Shown here: positions 30,352 through 39,007 of the stretch, in pieces
Layout of the letters: each line of letters opens with the position of its first letter
Position numbering within the stretch: position 1 is the first letter of the stretch
From: Ignavibacteriota bacterium
GTDB lineage: Bacteria > Bacteroidota > Ignavibacteria > Ignavibacteriales > Melioribacteraceae
Direction of reading: 5' to 3'
NCBI GenBank assembly: GCA_002698995.1
Contig: PAAX01000002.1
Coordinates: 274,280-338,279 of the forward strand
DNA length: 64,000 bases
The notes under the pieces: model-generated
Seen by the model: only the letters and a program-made list of their open reading frames with translations
What the model was told of the DNA's origin: nothing
The model's database searches: none
Made by a program: the position numbers and the translations under genes

Positions 30352-30370
30352 AATCACATAAAATGTGATT
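30352..30370. promoter_or_regulatory. Inverted repeat upstream of the siderophore receptor
   Basis: Perfect 8-bp inverted repeat AATCACAT-AAA-ATGTGATT, about 85 nt upstream of the receptor start. Its half-site resembles the TCACA/TGTGA halves of CRP/FNR-family sites but with the halves inverted and closer together. It could be an operator or a small hairpin. Confidence 0.4.
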
Positions 30371-30397
30371 TTTAGTAACCCTTTTTGTTAGATATAA

Positions 30398-30415
30398 CTA
30401 CCTAAAATTAGGTAG
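30398..30415 (-). terminator. Hairpin at the end of the LuxR-type regulator gene
   Basis: CTACCTA (30398-30404) pairs with TAGGTAG (30409-30415) around a 4-nt loop and overlaps the regulator's stop codon. On the minus strand it is followed by T/A-rich sequence without a long T-run. A weak terminator is the simplest reading. Confidence 0.4.
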
Positions 30416-31058
30416 ATACAATATTGTTTTTGTAGGCATACTTAATCAATTCTGAATTGGACTTAAGATTAAGTTTTTTCATTATGTTTTTGCGGTGAGT
30501 GTAAACTGTATGCAGACTAAGAAACAGCTTATCGGCAATTTCTTTTGCATCTAAACCCTCAGCCGATAATTTCAAAATTTCAATTTCTCTTGTTGTTAAT
30601 TTTGTTGGTTCGCAGTCCTCTTTTTTCTGAAATGATTTATCAATTATAAACTCCAAAACCTTATTGCAGAAAAATCTCTCTCCTTTTGCGGCAGCTTTTA
30701 TAGCAAGTAAAATTTCATCTTTACTGCATGCTTTTGTTACAAAACATTCCACACCACAATCCATAAATTCACAAATAGTCTCTTTTTTGAAATTGTTTGA
30801 AATAACTAAAAATCCGGGGGACTTACGTGCCTCCCTAATTTTTTCAATATCTGCCGAAGTAAGTGAATCCTTTGAAGTAAAATCAAAAACAACAACATTG
30901 GGATATTCGGCATTAATCGTTTTTAGAAATTCAGCTTTATCCTCAAAACTCCCAATTAAACGAAATTCACCTGAATCGGTTACCAAATACTTGAATCCGT
31001 TTCTTGATAAAAACTCGCTATCGTAATGAATTATATTTAGTTTTTTCAAAGCTTTCAA
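30408..31058 (-). CDS. NarL/LuxR-type response regulator
   Basis: A 216-residue transcription regulator. The receiver domain (about 5-120) has Asp in [10 protein letters not shown] as acceptor and a Lys in VTKACSKDE. The acidic pair near the N-terminus is reduced (HYDSE). The LuxR-type helix-turn-helix (about 150-210) is typical: [20 protein letters not shown], then [19 protein letters not shown]. No histidine kinase is adjacent, so it is an orphan in this window. It may control the siderophore receptor gene downstream. Confidence 0.9.
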   Translation of the reverse strand: MKALKKLNIIHYDSEFLSRNGFKYLVTDSGEFRLIGSFEDKAEFLKTINAEYPNVVVFDFTSKDSLTSADIEKIREARKSPGFLVISNNFKKETICEFMDCGVECFVTKACSKDEILLAIKAAAKGERFFCNKVLEFIIDKSFQKKEDCEPTKLTTREIEILKLSAEGLDAKEIADKLFLSLHTVYTHRKNIMKKLNLKSNSELIKYAYKNNIVST

Positions 31059-31137
31059 TTTTTATTTAGACTAAATATAAATAATAGGAGACTTTTATAC
31101 AATTCAATTGTGCACAAAATAACATTATTATTTTCTT

Positions 31138-32637
31138 TTAAGTAAGTCCGACTTTTTTCATTTTGCTTTGTAAGGTAGTCGGTTTAACTTTTAGAATTGC
31201 AGCTGCACCATCTTCACCATAAATCTTACCATTAGAAAGTTTTAGTGCTTTGGAAATTATTTTTTTTATCTCTTCTTCAAACGAATCTATTTTGCCGCTT
31301 TCTTCATAATTCATTATTATATCAGTCTCTTTTATTTCTTCAAAAACAATATGATTGTGCTGAATAATTCCTCCTTTACTTAAAATTACTCCTCTCTCTA
31401 GAGTGTTTTGAAGTTCTCTAACATTTCCAAGCCAATTATAATTTCTAAGTTTTTCAAGAGCTGAATGATCAATTTCAATAAAGGATTTATTAAATCTCAC
31501 AGCCAATTTTTCTAAAAAATAATTAACAAGTAAAACTATATCTTCTTTTCTTTTTCTTAACGGAGGAAGAGTAATTGGGAATACATTTAATCTGTAAAAT
31601 AAATCTTCTCTAAATTTCCCTTCTCTTACTTTTTCTTCTAGATTAACATTTGTAGCACAAATAATTCTAACATTTGCTTTTATTGTTGTTTCTCCTCCAA
31701 CTCTTTCAAAGGTTCCTTCTTGAATAGCTCTTAATAATTTTGGCTGTATGTCCAAAGGAAGATCACCGACTTCATCTAAGAATAATGTTCCGCCGTCTGC
31801 TAATTCAAATCTTCCTCTTCTGGTTGCAGAAGCTCCGGTAAACGATCCTTTCTCATGACCGAATAATTCACTTTCTGCCAGATTTAAATTAAGTGCTGAG
31901 CAGTTCAAAGCAATAAAAGGCATTTCAGATTTGTTTGATAAAGAATGAATTGCCTTTGCTACCTGCTCTTTTCCTGTACCGGTTTCACCTAAAATCATTA
32001 CATGAGAATCGGTTGGTGCAACTAATTTAATCTTCTCAATAATTTGCATCCACGCTGGTGATCTTCCAATTAATCCTGTAATTACAGTATCCATATCACT
32101 AATCAATGCGCTTCTTTCGTAAATTAAAGTTTCCTTTTCACTTAACAGTTTATCGTTTTCAAGCGACTGAGCTAATGCAAGAGAAATAATTTTCGATAGC
32201 GTTTCTGCAATATGAACTCTTTGAGGAGTGAACATATCGCACTGGCTGTGATCTAAAGTCATTAAACCGACTGTTTCCCCCTTTATTATAAGAGGTGCAA
32301 GCATACATGAATGTCCCGCCGGTAATTCAATAATACCATCATAAGTATCCAAATGATTTTCATGCGCTTCTTCATCTACCAGTCTTACACTGCCAATATT
32401 TAAAACCTTTGCCAAATCAGGTCTTTCATCCAGCTTAATTTCATAATCAGATAACCTGGTTTGGTCAACCGTTCCTTTTGTGAATCTAACTTTTAGTTTA
32501 TTATCTATTTCTTTGCTTAATATTACAGCAAGCTCGTAAGGAATAACTTCTTGAATAGCTTCAAGAACAACATCCATTGTATTTTGTGGAGTTAATAATC
32601 TAATTGAGTTTTTTGAGTCAATTATTTCAGACGCCAT
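31138..32637 (-). CDS. GAF-domain sigma-54-dependent activator (FhlA/NorR type)
   Basis: Enhancer-binding protein of 499 aa. A GAF sensor lies at about 20-165. The AAA+ domain (about 185-425) has Walker A GETGTGKE, Walker [14 protein letters not shown], and the sigma-54 contact loop as GSFTGA instead of GAFTGA. The Fis-type DNA-binding end is [20 protein letters not shown], as in FhlA and NorR. It is divergent from dps, and two near-identical 19-nt repeats lie just upstream of its own start, so it probably controls the dps-peroxiredoxin genes and itself. The signal read by the GAF domain is unknown; a redox or reactive-nitrogen cue is only a guess from the targets. Confidence 0.92.
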   Translation of the reverse strand: MASEIIDSKNSIRLLTPQNTMDVVLEAIQEVIPYELAVILSKEIDNKLKVRFTKGTVDQTRLSDYEIKLDERPDLAKVLNIGSVRLVDEEAHENHLDTYDGIIELPAGHSCMLAPLIIKGETVGLMTLDHSQCDMFTPQRVHIAETLSKIISLALAQSLENDKLLSEKETLIYERSALISDMDTVITGLIGRSPAWMQIIEKIKLVAPTDSHVMILGETGTGKEQVAKAIHSLSNKSEMPFIALNCSALNLNLAESELFGHEKGSFTGASATRRGRFELADGGTLFLDEVGDLPLDIQPKLLRAIQEGTFERVGGETTIKANVRIICATNVNLEEKVREGKFREDLFYRLNVFPITLPPLRKRKEDIVLLVNYFLEKLAVRFNKSFIEIDHSALEKLRNYNWLGNVRELQNTLERGVILSKGGIIQHNHIVFEEIKETDIIMNYEESGKIDSFEEEIKKIISKALKLSNGKIYGEDGAAAILKVKPTTLQSKMKKVGLT

Positions 32638-32658
32638 TTTACACCGACATTTAGTTGG

Positions 32659-32700
32659 TAACGATATTTAGTTGTTAAATCTAACGAAATTTCGTTGTTA
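32659..32700. promoter_or_regulatory. Tandem operator-like repeats (candidate enhancer sites)
   Basis: Two 19-nt repeats at 32659-32677 and 32682-32700 agree at 17 of 19 positions, spaced 23 nt start to start (about two helical turns). The second contains the perfect palindrome AACGAAATTTCGTT. They lie about 94-135 bp before the predicted dps transcription start, the normal distance for sites of a sigma-54 activator. Confidence 0.6.
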
Positions 32701-32768
32701 TTTCAAGGAATAACAACACAGTTTGTTTAACTTATTGATTTATAATAAGTTAGCGTGGCATTCAACTT

Positions 32769-32784
32769 TGGCATGCTGCTTGAA
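32769..32784 (+). promoter_or_regulatory. Candidate sigma-54 (-24/-12) promoter of dps
   Basis: TGGCAT-N5-TTGAA fits the -24 TGGCAY element and the spacing to the -12 TTG. The usual C after TTG is A here, which weakens the match. The predicted start near 32794 leaves a 26-nt leader before dps. It is supported by the divergent sigma-54 activator gene and the repeats upstream. Confidence 0.45.
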
Positions 32785-32819
32785 TAATAAAGATAAATTG
32801 AAATAAAAAGGAGTCAAAA

Positions 32820-33293
32820 ATGATTAGCGAAATTAAAAATGAAGTAAAAGTTGAAGTTGCTGAATTATTAAAACCAGTTTTAGCAGACCAATTTGTTCTC
32901 TACACAAAAGCTAGAAATTATCACTGGAATGTAACTGGAAATATGTTTTTTGCACTTCATGAAAAATTTGAAGAACTATACGATGAACTAGCAAATGACA
33001 TTGATGAAGTAGCTGAAAGAATTCGCACTTTAGGTGTTTATTCACCCGGTTCGTTAAATGAGTTTTTAAAAATCAGTGGCATTAAAGAAGAGAAAGAAGG
33101 AAATATTCCTACTCAAATGCAGATGGTTGAAAACATTGTTAATGATTATGAATTTTTGATGATTAGAATTAATCAAGCAGCAGAAAAAATTCAATCTGAA
33201 TATAAAGATGAAGTAACATTCGGACAATTAACTGCTTTATGTGAAAAGTATCAAAAACATGTATGGATGCTTAAATCACTTATTACAAAATAG
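32820..33293 (+). CDS. dps: Dps-family DNA-protecting ferritin-like protein
   Basis: A 157-residue mini-ferritin that oxidises and stores Fe(II) using peroxide and protects DNA in stress. Ligands of the shared ferroxidase site are seen in [20 protein letters not shown] (His and following His) and in [15 protein letters not shown] (Asp/Glu). An AGGAG lies 7 nt before the ATG. It is followed by a peroxiredoxin gene and preceded by a candidate sigma-54 promoter, so peroxide defence is the likely role. Confidence 0.93.
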   Translation: MISEIKNEVKVEVAELLKPVLADQFVLYTKARNYHWNVTGNMFFALHEKFEELYDELANDIDEVAERIRTLGVYSPGSLNEFLKISGIKEEKEGNIPTQMQMVENIVNDYEFLMIRINQAAEKIQSEYKDEVTFGQLTALCEKYQKHVWMLKSLITK

Positions 33294-33307
33294 ATTTGGA
33301 GCTAAAA

Positions 33308-33961
33308 ATGTCAAATGAAATTAAAACCGGAATTCCATTGATTGGAGAAAGGATGCCGGAGGTTGAAGTACAAACCACTCATGGTTTGAAAAATATTCCT
33401 AAAGATTATGAAGGTAAATGGCTTGTATTATTCAGTCATCCCGGTGATTTTACTCCTGTCTGTACTACTGAATTTGTTGCTTTTGCTAAAAGAGCTGATG
33501 AATTCAAAAAACTTAATGCAGAACTTGTTGGGCATTCTATTGATCAAGTTTTTTCTCACATTAAATGGGTCCAATGGATTGAAGAAAAATTAGACACAAA
33601 AATTCCTTTTCCTGTAATTGCCGATGATATGGGAAGAGTTGCAATGAAACTTGGAATGATTCATCCTGGTAAAGGAACAAATACAGTTCGTGCCGTATTT
33701 ATAATCGATCCTAAAGGAATAATTAGATTAATGATTTATTACCCACAGGAAATAGGAAGACAAATTGATGAAGTATTAAGAGCATTGAAAGCATTACAGA
33801 TTTCTGATGAAAAGAAAGTTGCAATGCCGGAGAACTGGCCTAATAATGAAATACTTAAAGACAAAGTTATTATTCCTCCTCCAAAAGATGTTGCAACCGC
33901 TGAAGAAAGAATGAAGAATGCAGAAGGTTATGACTGGTGGTTTACCTATAAATCACTCTAA
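33308..33961 (+). CDS. 1-Cys peroxiredoxin (Prx6/AhpC family)
   Basis: A peroxidase of 217 aa with the active-site motif [13 protein letters not shown], peroxidatic Cys52. There is no second cysteine in the protein, so it should work by the 1-Cys mechanism with an external thiol donor. The long C-terminal arm ([19 protein letters not shown]...WWFTYK) is the Prx6/archaeal-Prx form. The ATG at 33308 is chosen over a TTG at 33296 because GGAG lies 7 nt before it. Cotranscribed with dps (14-nt gap). Confidence 0.93.
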   Translation: MSNEIKTGIPLIGERMPEVEVQTTHGLKNIPKDYEGKWLVLFSHPGDFTPVCTTEFVAFAKRADEFKKLNAELVGHSIDQVFSHIKWVQWIEEKLDTKIPFPVIADDMGRVAMKLGMIHPGKGTNTVRAVFIIDPKGIIRLMIYYPQEIGRQIDEVLRALKALQISDEKKVAMPENWPNNEILKDKVIIPPPKDVATAEERMKNAEGYDWWFTYKSL

Positions 33962-33970
33962 TATTTTTAA

Positions 33971-33997
33971 GGCTGTCTGAAAGGACAGCCTTTTTTA
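33971..33997 (+). terminator. Intrinsic terminator after dps-peroxiredoxin
   Basis: Stem GGCTGTC/GACAGCC (33971-33977 with 33984-33990), 6-nt loop, then TTTTTT. A clear terminator. Confidence 0.9.
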
Positions 33998-34050
33998 TTT
34001 CAATATAGATTAACACTTCCCACTCATTTTAATTTAGTTCAACAAATTTT

Positions 34051-34077
34051 TTGTTACCTCTAAAATGGATATATTTG
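34051..34077 (+). promoter_or_regulatory. Candidate Bacteroidota-type promoter of the RsbW-like gene
   Basis: TATATTTG at 34070-34077 is an exact TAnnTTTG -7 element, with TTG at 34051-34053 upstream (16-nt spacing, slightly short). The start codon follows at 34099. Confidence 0.4.
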
Positions 34078-34098
34078 TTCACTAAATATTTTTTTGTG

Positions 34099-34506
34099 AT
34101 GGCAAAATTATCTATTGAAAATAAAATCGAGAATCTAAATAAGCTTGCCGAGTTTATAGAAAACTTTGGTGAAGAACATGAGCTTAGTCCCAAAAACATT
34201 TTTGAGCTGAATCTAATTTTGGATGAATTAATAACAAACATTATCAGTTACGCTTACGAGGATGATTCCGATCATATAATCGAGTTAGACATAAACAAAG
34301 AAAAAGATGAGTTGAAAATTCAGCTTATTGATGATGGTAAAGAATTTAATCCTTTAGAAAAAGAAGAAGTAAAATTGGATGAAGATTTAGATGAAAGAAA
34401 AATCGGCGGTTTGGGAATTCATATCGTTAAAGAAAAGACTGATGAAATTAAATACAAAAGAGAAAGCAATAAAAATATTTTGATGCTCAAAAAAAAATTA
34501 AAGTAA
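34099..34506 (+). CDS. RsbW-like anti-sigma factor/serine kinase (HATPase_c_2)
   Basis: A 135-residue GHKL ATPase of the RsbW/SpoIIAB type, which in partner switching binds a sigma factor or other target and phosphorylates a STAS antagonist. The N-box LILDELITNIISYAY keeps the essential Asn, and DDGKEFNPL and GGLGIHIVK supply the other nucleotide-binding motifs. It looks active. The ATG at 34099 is taken because the upstream extension is an AT-rich leader that contains the promoter. The STAS antagonist follows 12 nt later and a SpoIIE phosphatase converges on it. Confidence 0.88.
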   Translation: MAKLSIENKIENLNKLAEFIENFGEEHELSPKNIFELNLILDELITNIISYAYEDDSDHIIELDINKEKDELKIQLIDDGKEFNPLEKEEVKLDEDLDERKIGGLGIHIVKEKTDEIKYKRESNKNILMLKKKLK

Positions 34507-34518
34507 CCGGAGTATTTA

Positions 34519-34851
34519 TTGGAAATTATTATTGATAAAACAGAAACCCTCACAGAAATAAAATTAGCAGGAAGATTAGACAGTAATACCTCTCAAAAAC
34601 TTGAAACAGAATTGATTGACTTAATTAATTCATCATCAGAAAATATTTTGGTAAACCTAGACGAACTAAATTATATAAGCAGTTCGGGTTTACGAGTGTT
34701 TCTTCTTGCAGCTAAATCTCTGGATGCAAAAGGAATGCGTTTAAAATTATGCGGGATGAAAAATTACATAAAAGAAGTTTTTGATATTGCAGGCTTCAGT
34801 TCAATTTTCGATATATACGAATCAAAACAAAAAGTTAATTCCGAAGTATAA
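34519..34851 (+). CDS. STAS anti-sigma factor antagonist (RsbV/SpoIIAA type)
   Basis: A 110-residue STAS protein. Its conserved phospho-acceptor Ser is in LNYISSSGLRVFLLAAKSL. It should be phosphorylated by the RsbW-like kinase before it and dephosphorylated by the SpoIIE phosphatase encoded opposite. The start is a TTG at 34519 with GGAG 7 nt upstream; no ATG fits the family N-terminus. Confidence 0.9.
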   Translation: MEIIIDKTETLTEIKLAGRLDSNTSQKLETELIDLINSSSENILVNLDELNYISSSGLRVFLLAAKSLDAKGMRLKLCGMKNYIKEVFDIAGFSSIFDIYESKQKVNSEV

Positions 34852-34863
34852 TTATTTATTTCG

Positions 34864-34892
34864 GTGACGTTTAACTAATCATTAAACGTCAC
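34864..34892. terminator. Hairpin between convergent STAS and SpoIIE genes
   Basis: A perfect 11-bp stem GTGACGTTTAA (34864-34874) pairing with 34882-34892, loop CTAATCA, followed on the plus strand by an interrupted T-run (ACTTTTTATTTC). Likely a shared terminator. Confidence 0.7.
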
Positions 34893-34904
34893 TAAAATTA
34901 CTTT

Positions 34905-36830
34905 TTATTTCATTGTTACAACCATCAATGTAATATCATCAGATTGTTCTGCACCTTCGGCAAACTTCTTTATATCCTTTAAAATTATTTCAATGCTTTC
35001 TTTGGCTGAAAGATCTTTAATTTTTCCGAGCATATTTTCAAATCTTTCATAATCATAAATATCGCCATTCTTATCCATCGCTTCATTTACACCATCGGTA
35101 TATAGAATAAATTTATCTCCTTGCTTCATTTGATAAGTGCTGGATGTATACGGCATAACATCAAAAAGTCCCAGAGCCATTCCATGTCTGTCTTTCAGTG
35201 TAGTAATCGTACCATCTTCAGAAACAATATAAGCAGGATTATGTCCGCCGCTTGTATATTCCATCTCTTTTGTTTTAAGATCAATAATACATAATAGAAG
35301 TGTAACAAAAAGCTGACTGTCATTATTCTGCATCAAATCGCGGTTTATCTGATCAACAACTTTTGCGGTTGAAATTCCTTTAGTAAATTTTGAACGAATT
35401 AAAGTTCTGGTAACCGCCATAAATAAGGACGCCGGAACTCCTTTCCCCGCAACATCCCCTACAAGAACAACTATTCTTTCATCATCTATAAAAAAGAAAT
35501 CGTATAAATCACCGCCGACTTCTTTAGCGGTATCAAGAACTGCAAATAAATCAACATCATCTCTTTCGGGAAACGGAGGGAATATCTTTGGAACCATATC
35601 CATTTGAATTTGATGAGCAATCCGTAATTCACTCTGCATCTTTTCTTTTTCTGCAGTTGTAGCTTTTAGATTTTCAATGTAATTGTTTAACTCAACCTGC
35701 ATCCTTTTGAATGAATTATAAAGCTCACCAATTTCATCTTTGCTTGTAATCTGTGGAAGTTCAGTATTAAATTTACCGGAACCAACTTCCCCGGCTGCTT
35801 TTGCAAATTGATTTAACGGCTTAGTTAATCTCTTTGATACTTCGGTGACAGTAGCAATTATAAATACCAAACCGAATAATCCAATAACAATAATTATTAG
35901 CGACAGATTATTCAGATCAGCATATAATTCTTTATCGGGAAATATTACACCAAGCGACCAATTATTAGAATTGAATGGAGTATAATATATTCTGGAATCT
36001 TCTTTTATTGTTACTCCGTTTAGCTCTCTAAAACCGCTCTCATCCTTAATCATTTTCTTTCCAATTTCTCTTAGATCCGGAATATTATATTCTTCCGAAA
36101 GTGAAAAGATGGTATGATTAAGAATAAAATCATTATTCGGATGTGTTACAAAAGTACCGGCATAACTAATTACAAAAGCAAATCCGGTTTCATAAATTTT
36201 TATTGATGAAACAAGACTATCAAGCCAGTCGAGTGCAATATCAACGGTAATTATTCCCCAAAATTTCTTAATGCCGTTTTCAGTTTTATAAAATGGAACA
36301 CTATATGTTGTCATTACTACATTTCCGCCCCCTTCATCATAATAAGGTTCACTCCAAACCGGCTCTTCTAAGTGAGCCGGAATTTGATACCAATCCTGAT
36401 AAAAATATTCATACTTCGGATCATTAAGATTTGAGGTGACAATTTCTCCTTTACTTTTATATACATAATGAGAATAGAAATATTTGTTTTCGTCAAAACC
36501 AAAAGGTTCAAAAGCGATCGCACTTCCGTATACTTCTTCATTATTTGTTACAATGTTTTTAAGTAGTGCAATTAATTCTTCTTCTTTGGGATTTCCATTT
36601 TCAATTACGGTTGCAATGTTATAAGGAATTTTAGCCGATTTACCAATAACCGCATCAATTTGATTTACATATTTTTCGGTTATGTTTTTGGCACTTTCCT
36701 CTGCCATTGAAAGGAGGATATCTCTTGAAATAAAATAAAATGAAGTGAAAATTATAACGGCTATCAATGATATTGATGAAACGACGTAAAGATTTAGTCT
36801 GAATGCAAAAGTGTTTTTTTTAGGGAGCAT
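34905..36830 (-). CDS. Membrane Cache-HAMP-SpoIIE (PP2C) phosphatase
   Basis: A 641-residue sensor phosphatase of the RsbU/RsbP kind. A membrane helix (about 12-33), a periplasmic double-Cache domain (about 40-300; YYTPFNSNNWSLGVIFPD), a second helix (about 308-330), HAMP (to about 385), and a cytosolic SpoIIE domain. The metal-site motifs are complete: EVGGDLYDFF, VGDVAGKGVPASL, SGGHNPAYI, YTDGVNEA and QSDDITLMVV. It should dephosphorylate a STAS protein when its outer domain binds a ligand. It is last in an operon after a PAS kinase and a binding protein, 8 nt after the latter. Confidence 0.92.
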   Translation of the reverse strand: MLPKKNTFAFRLNLYVVSSISLIAVIIFTSFYFISRDILLSMAEESAKNITEKYVNQIDAVIGKSAKIPYNIATVIENGNPKEEELIALLKNIVTNNEEVYGSAIAFEPFGFDENKYFYSHYVYKSKGEIVTSNLNDPKYEYFYQDWYQIPAHLEEPVWSEPYYDEGGGNVVMTTYSVPFYKTENGIKKFWGIITVDIALDWLDSLVSSIKIYETGFAFVISYAGTFVTHPNNDFILNHTIFSLSEEYNIPDLREIGKKMIKDESGFRELNGVTIKEDSRIYYTPFNSNNWSLGVIFPDKELYADLNNLSLIIIVIGLFGLVFIIATVTEVSKRLTKPLNQFAKAAGEVGSGKFNTELPQITSKDEIGELYNSFKRMQVELNNYIENLKATTAEKEKMQSELRIAHQIQMDMVPKIFPPFPERDDVDLFAVLDTAKEVGGDLYDFFFIDDERIVVLVGDVAGKGVPASLFMAVTRTLIRSKFTKGISTAKVVDQINRDLMQNNDSQLFVTLLLCIIDLKTKEMEYTSGGHNPAYIVSEDGTITTLKDRHGMALGLFDVMPYTSSTYQMKQGDKFILYTDGVNEAMDKNGDIYDYERFENMLGKIKDLSAKESIEIILKDIKKFAEGAEQSDDITLMVVTMK

Positions 36831-36838
36831 ATAAGTAT

Positions 36839-37801
36839 TTATTTAATTCCGAAATAAAAATTTTCAAAAGTAAAACCATTTCTAATTCTGTTATGCTGAG
36901 AAAGAACTTCATAAGCAGTTTCAAAATCCGATTCTAAAAGCTGACCCGGTTTATATTTCTTTTCCATTATATTAAACAGATCATGAATTCTGTTAAGCAT
37001 CCAATATTGATGAGGCTTGTTAAAAGGAATAAATTTTTCCTTCATTTCCTTTTTTACCAATTCAATAGCTTCATCCTTATTGGTAAAAGTATATTCCCAA
37101 GCTTCAAGGGTGGCAGCTACAAATTTTGCAGTAGTTTCTTTGTCGAATCTGTTTTCCAACATATAAATTCCATCTTCGGGAATATCAAATCCATAATCGG
37201 CCAAAAAGAAAGTTGTTAATTCATCCTTATCAAAACCGGCATTTATAATTGAATGATACTCATTAAACCACATTGTGGTCATTGCATCAATTCCGCCAAA
37301 CAGAAAAAGATTAATTGTGGAACTGATTAGAACTAGTTCAATATTCAATTCATATTTATCTGAGAAAGACATTAATATTTCATCAAATCCGGAACGCCAT
37401 ACGCCGACTTTCTTTCCTTTAAGATCACTTACATCATTAATATTATTTTTTTTTGCTACTAAAACTTGTCCGCATTTTTGAGATAACTGTCCTACATTAA
37501 CAATAGGTGCATTATTGGATTTAAGTATTATAGCTGTTGTAAGAAACATTGTTGCAAAATCAGCTTTGCCGTCAAGCAGTAATTCCTGTGCGGTAATATT
37601 TGGGGATGAATGTAAAAGTTTTACATCAAAGCCATGTTTCTTATAAATTCCTTTTTCAAGCCCGATATAATATCCAGCAAATTGTGCTTGAGGAAGCCAA
37701 TGGACTGCTAACGTAACTTCTTTCAAATTACTTTGCGCAAATGATAAATTATTAAGAGATACTAAAACAATAATGATAAAATATTTTAAAAATTTTCTCA
37801 T
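36839..37801 (-). CDS. NMT1/THI5-type periplasmic binding protein without a transporter
   Basis: A 320-residue exported protein (signal peptide to about residue 23, ...NNLSFAQ). It matches the NMT1/THI5-like group: LAVHWLPQAQFAGYYIGLEK, DVKLLHSSPNITAQELL, FATMFLTTAII, DLKGKKVGVW and DAMTTMWFNEY. Family members bind thiamin-precursor pyrimidines, sulfonates and others. No ABC permease or ATPase gene is near. Its start overlaps the stop of a histidine kinase gene by 4 nt (ATGA), and a Cache phosphatase gene follows, so a sensory role is likely. Pyrimidine ligand is possible, since a CodB-like permease gene is divergent. Confidence 0.85.
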   Translation of the reverse strand: MRKFLKYFIIIVLVSLNNLSFAQSNLKEVTLAVHWLPQAQFAGYYIGLEKGIYKKHGFDVKLLHSSPNITAQELLLDGKADFATMFLTTAIILKSNNAPIVNVGQLSQKCGQVLVAKKNNINDVSDLKGKKVGVWRSGFDEILMSFSDKYELNIELVLISSTINLFLFGGIDAMTTMWFNEYHSIINAGFDKDELTTFFLADYGFDIPEDGIYMLENRFDKETTAKFVAATLEAWEYTFTNKDEAIELVKKEMKEKFIPFNKPHQYWMLNRIHDLFNIMEKKYKPGQLLESDFETAYEVLSQHNRIRNGFTFENFYFGIK

Positions 37802-38907
37802 AGGTTTTCTTTTGGAAGTTGAATTGTAAACTCAGTCCCTTTATTTAATTCACTTACTATTTTAATTGACCCTTTATGCAGCATAATAAATTCATTGCAT
37901 AACACAAGCCCTAATCCGGTTCCTTTCTCTTTGTTAGTTCCGTATCGGGAAGTATGAACATCTATCTTGAATAAATCCTTTATGTAATTCTCTTCCATTC
38001 CAATACCTTCATCGGTAACCGATATATACCAATTCCCGTCATCGGATTTAGACGAAACAGTTATAACTGAATTATACATAGAAAACTTAATACTGTTGGA
38101 CACCAAATTTCTTATAACCGTATTAATCATTTCCGAATCAGCAAAAATTATTTCATCTACATTAATACTATTTTTTATAGATATATTTTTTAACGAAGCC
38201 GTAGGTGATAGAATTTTGATAATTTTATTTATCTGTTCGCTTAGGTTATAATTACTTTTGCTTACTTCAATTTTATTTGTTTGTATCCGTGACCAGTTAA
38301 GAAGATTTTCCAATAGTTCATAAGTATGTTCCGAAAGACTTTTAATCATCCCGGTAAACTCATTCAATTCTTCTTCCGGCACTTCCTCTTTTTTATTTGT
38401 TACAATTTCAGAAATACTAATTATAGCAGAAATAGGATTTTTGAGATCATGAGCAATTATCGAAAAGAATTTATCTTTGCTGGTATTACTTTTTATAAGT
38501 TCATCATTAATTTCCAAAATTTTGTTTTCGTATCTTACTCTTTCACTTACATCCCTCAATGAAGTCATCACAAAATTTCCGGTTTCATCAGTAAAAGTAT
38601 TCAGAGTCATATCAACCGGAATTAAATCACCGGATTTTGTTTTGATTTTTTTGTTTAACAATACACTCCCGAACATTTTTATTTCTGAAGGACTTTTAGG
38701 AAAATCGGTAGATAAATTATCTTCAATAAAACTGTATAAGTTGTTTCCAATTATTTCTTCTTTACTATATCCTAATAAATGGCAGCCGGATTTGTTTACA
38801 TCGATAATCTTTGCAGAATTTCCATCTGTTATAAAAACCGAATCGACTATTTCATTAAAAACAGAATGGTAATTAAACTTATTTTCTTCGTTCATAATTA
38901 AGTGCAT
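37798..38907 (-). CDS. PAS-domain histidine kinase
   Basis: A soluble sensor kinase of about 369 aa with one PAS (about 15-130, IVDSVFITDGNSAKIIDVNK). The HisKA has His in FFSIIAHDLKNPISA. The HATPase has the N-box VIRNLVSNSIKF, DEGIGM and GTGLGLVLCNEF. There is no membrane segment and no receiver. A start at 38895 (MNEENKF) is equally possible. First gene of an operon with an NMT1-type binding protein and a SpoIIE phosphatase; no response regulator is nearby. Confidence 0.9.
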   Translation of the reverse strand: MHLIMNEENKFNYHSVFNEIVDSVFITDGNSAKIIDVNKSGCHLLGYSKEEIIGNNLYSFIEDNLSTDFPKSPSEIKMFGSVLLNKKIKTKSGDLIPVDMTLNTFTDETGNFVMTSLRDVSERVRYENKILEINDELIKSNTSKDKFFSIIAHDLKNPISAIISISEIVTNKKEEVPEEELNEFTGMIKSLSEHTYELLENLLNWSRIQTNKIEVSKSNYNLSEQINKIIKILSPTASLKNISIKNSINVDEIIFADSEMINTVIRNLVSNSIKFSMYNSVITVSSKSDDGNWYISVTDEGIGMEENYIKDLFKIDVHTSRYGTNKEKGTGLGLVLCNEFIMLHKGSIKIVSELNKGTEFTIQLPKENL

Positions 38908-39007
38908 TTTGATTTCATCAAATATAATGAATATCTCAAATTAAAATTTGGATTGAATTGCAGATAAACTTTATTTTTACAAATTATTATAAGGCTTATT
39001 CACATTT

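Noticed and set aside
32756..32773. A first sigma-54-like site starting at TGGCAT (32756)
   Set aside because: The distance from its GG to the next GC is 12 nt where 10 is required. The site starting at 32769 has the right spacing.
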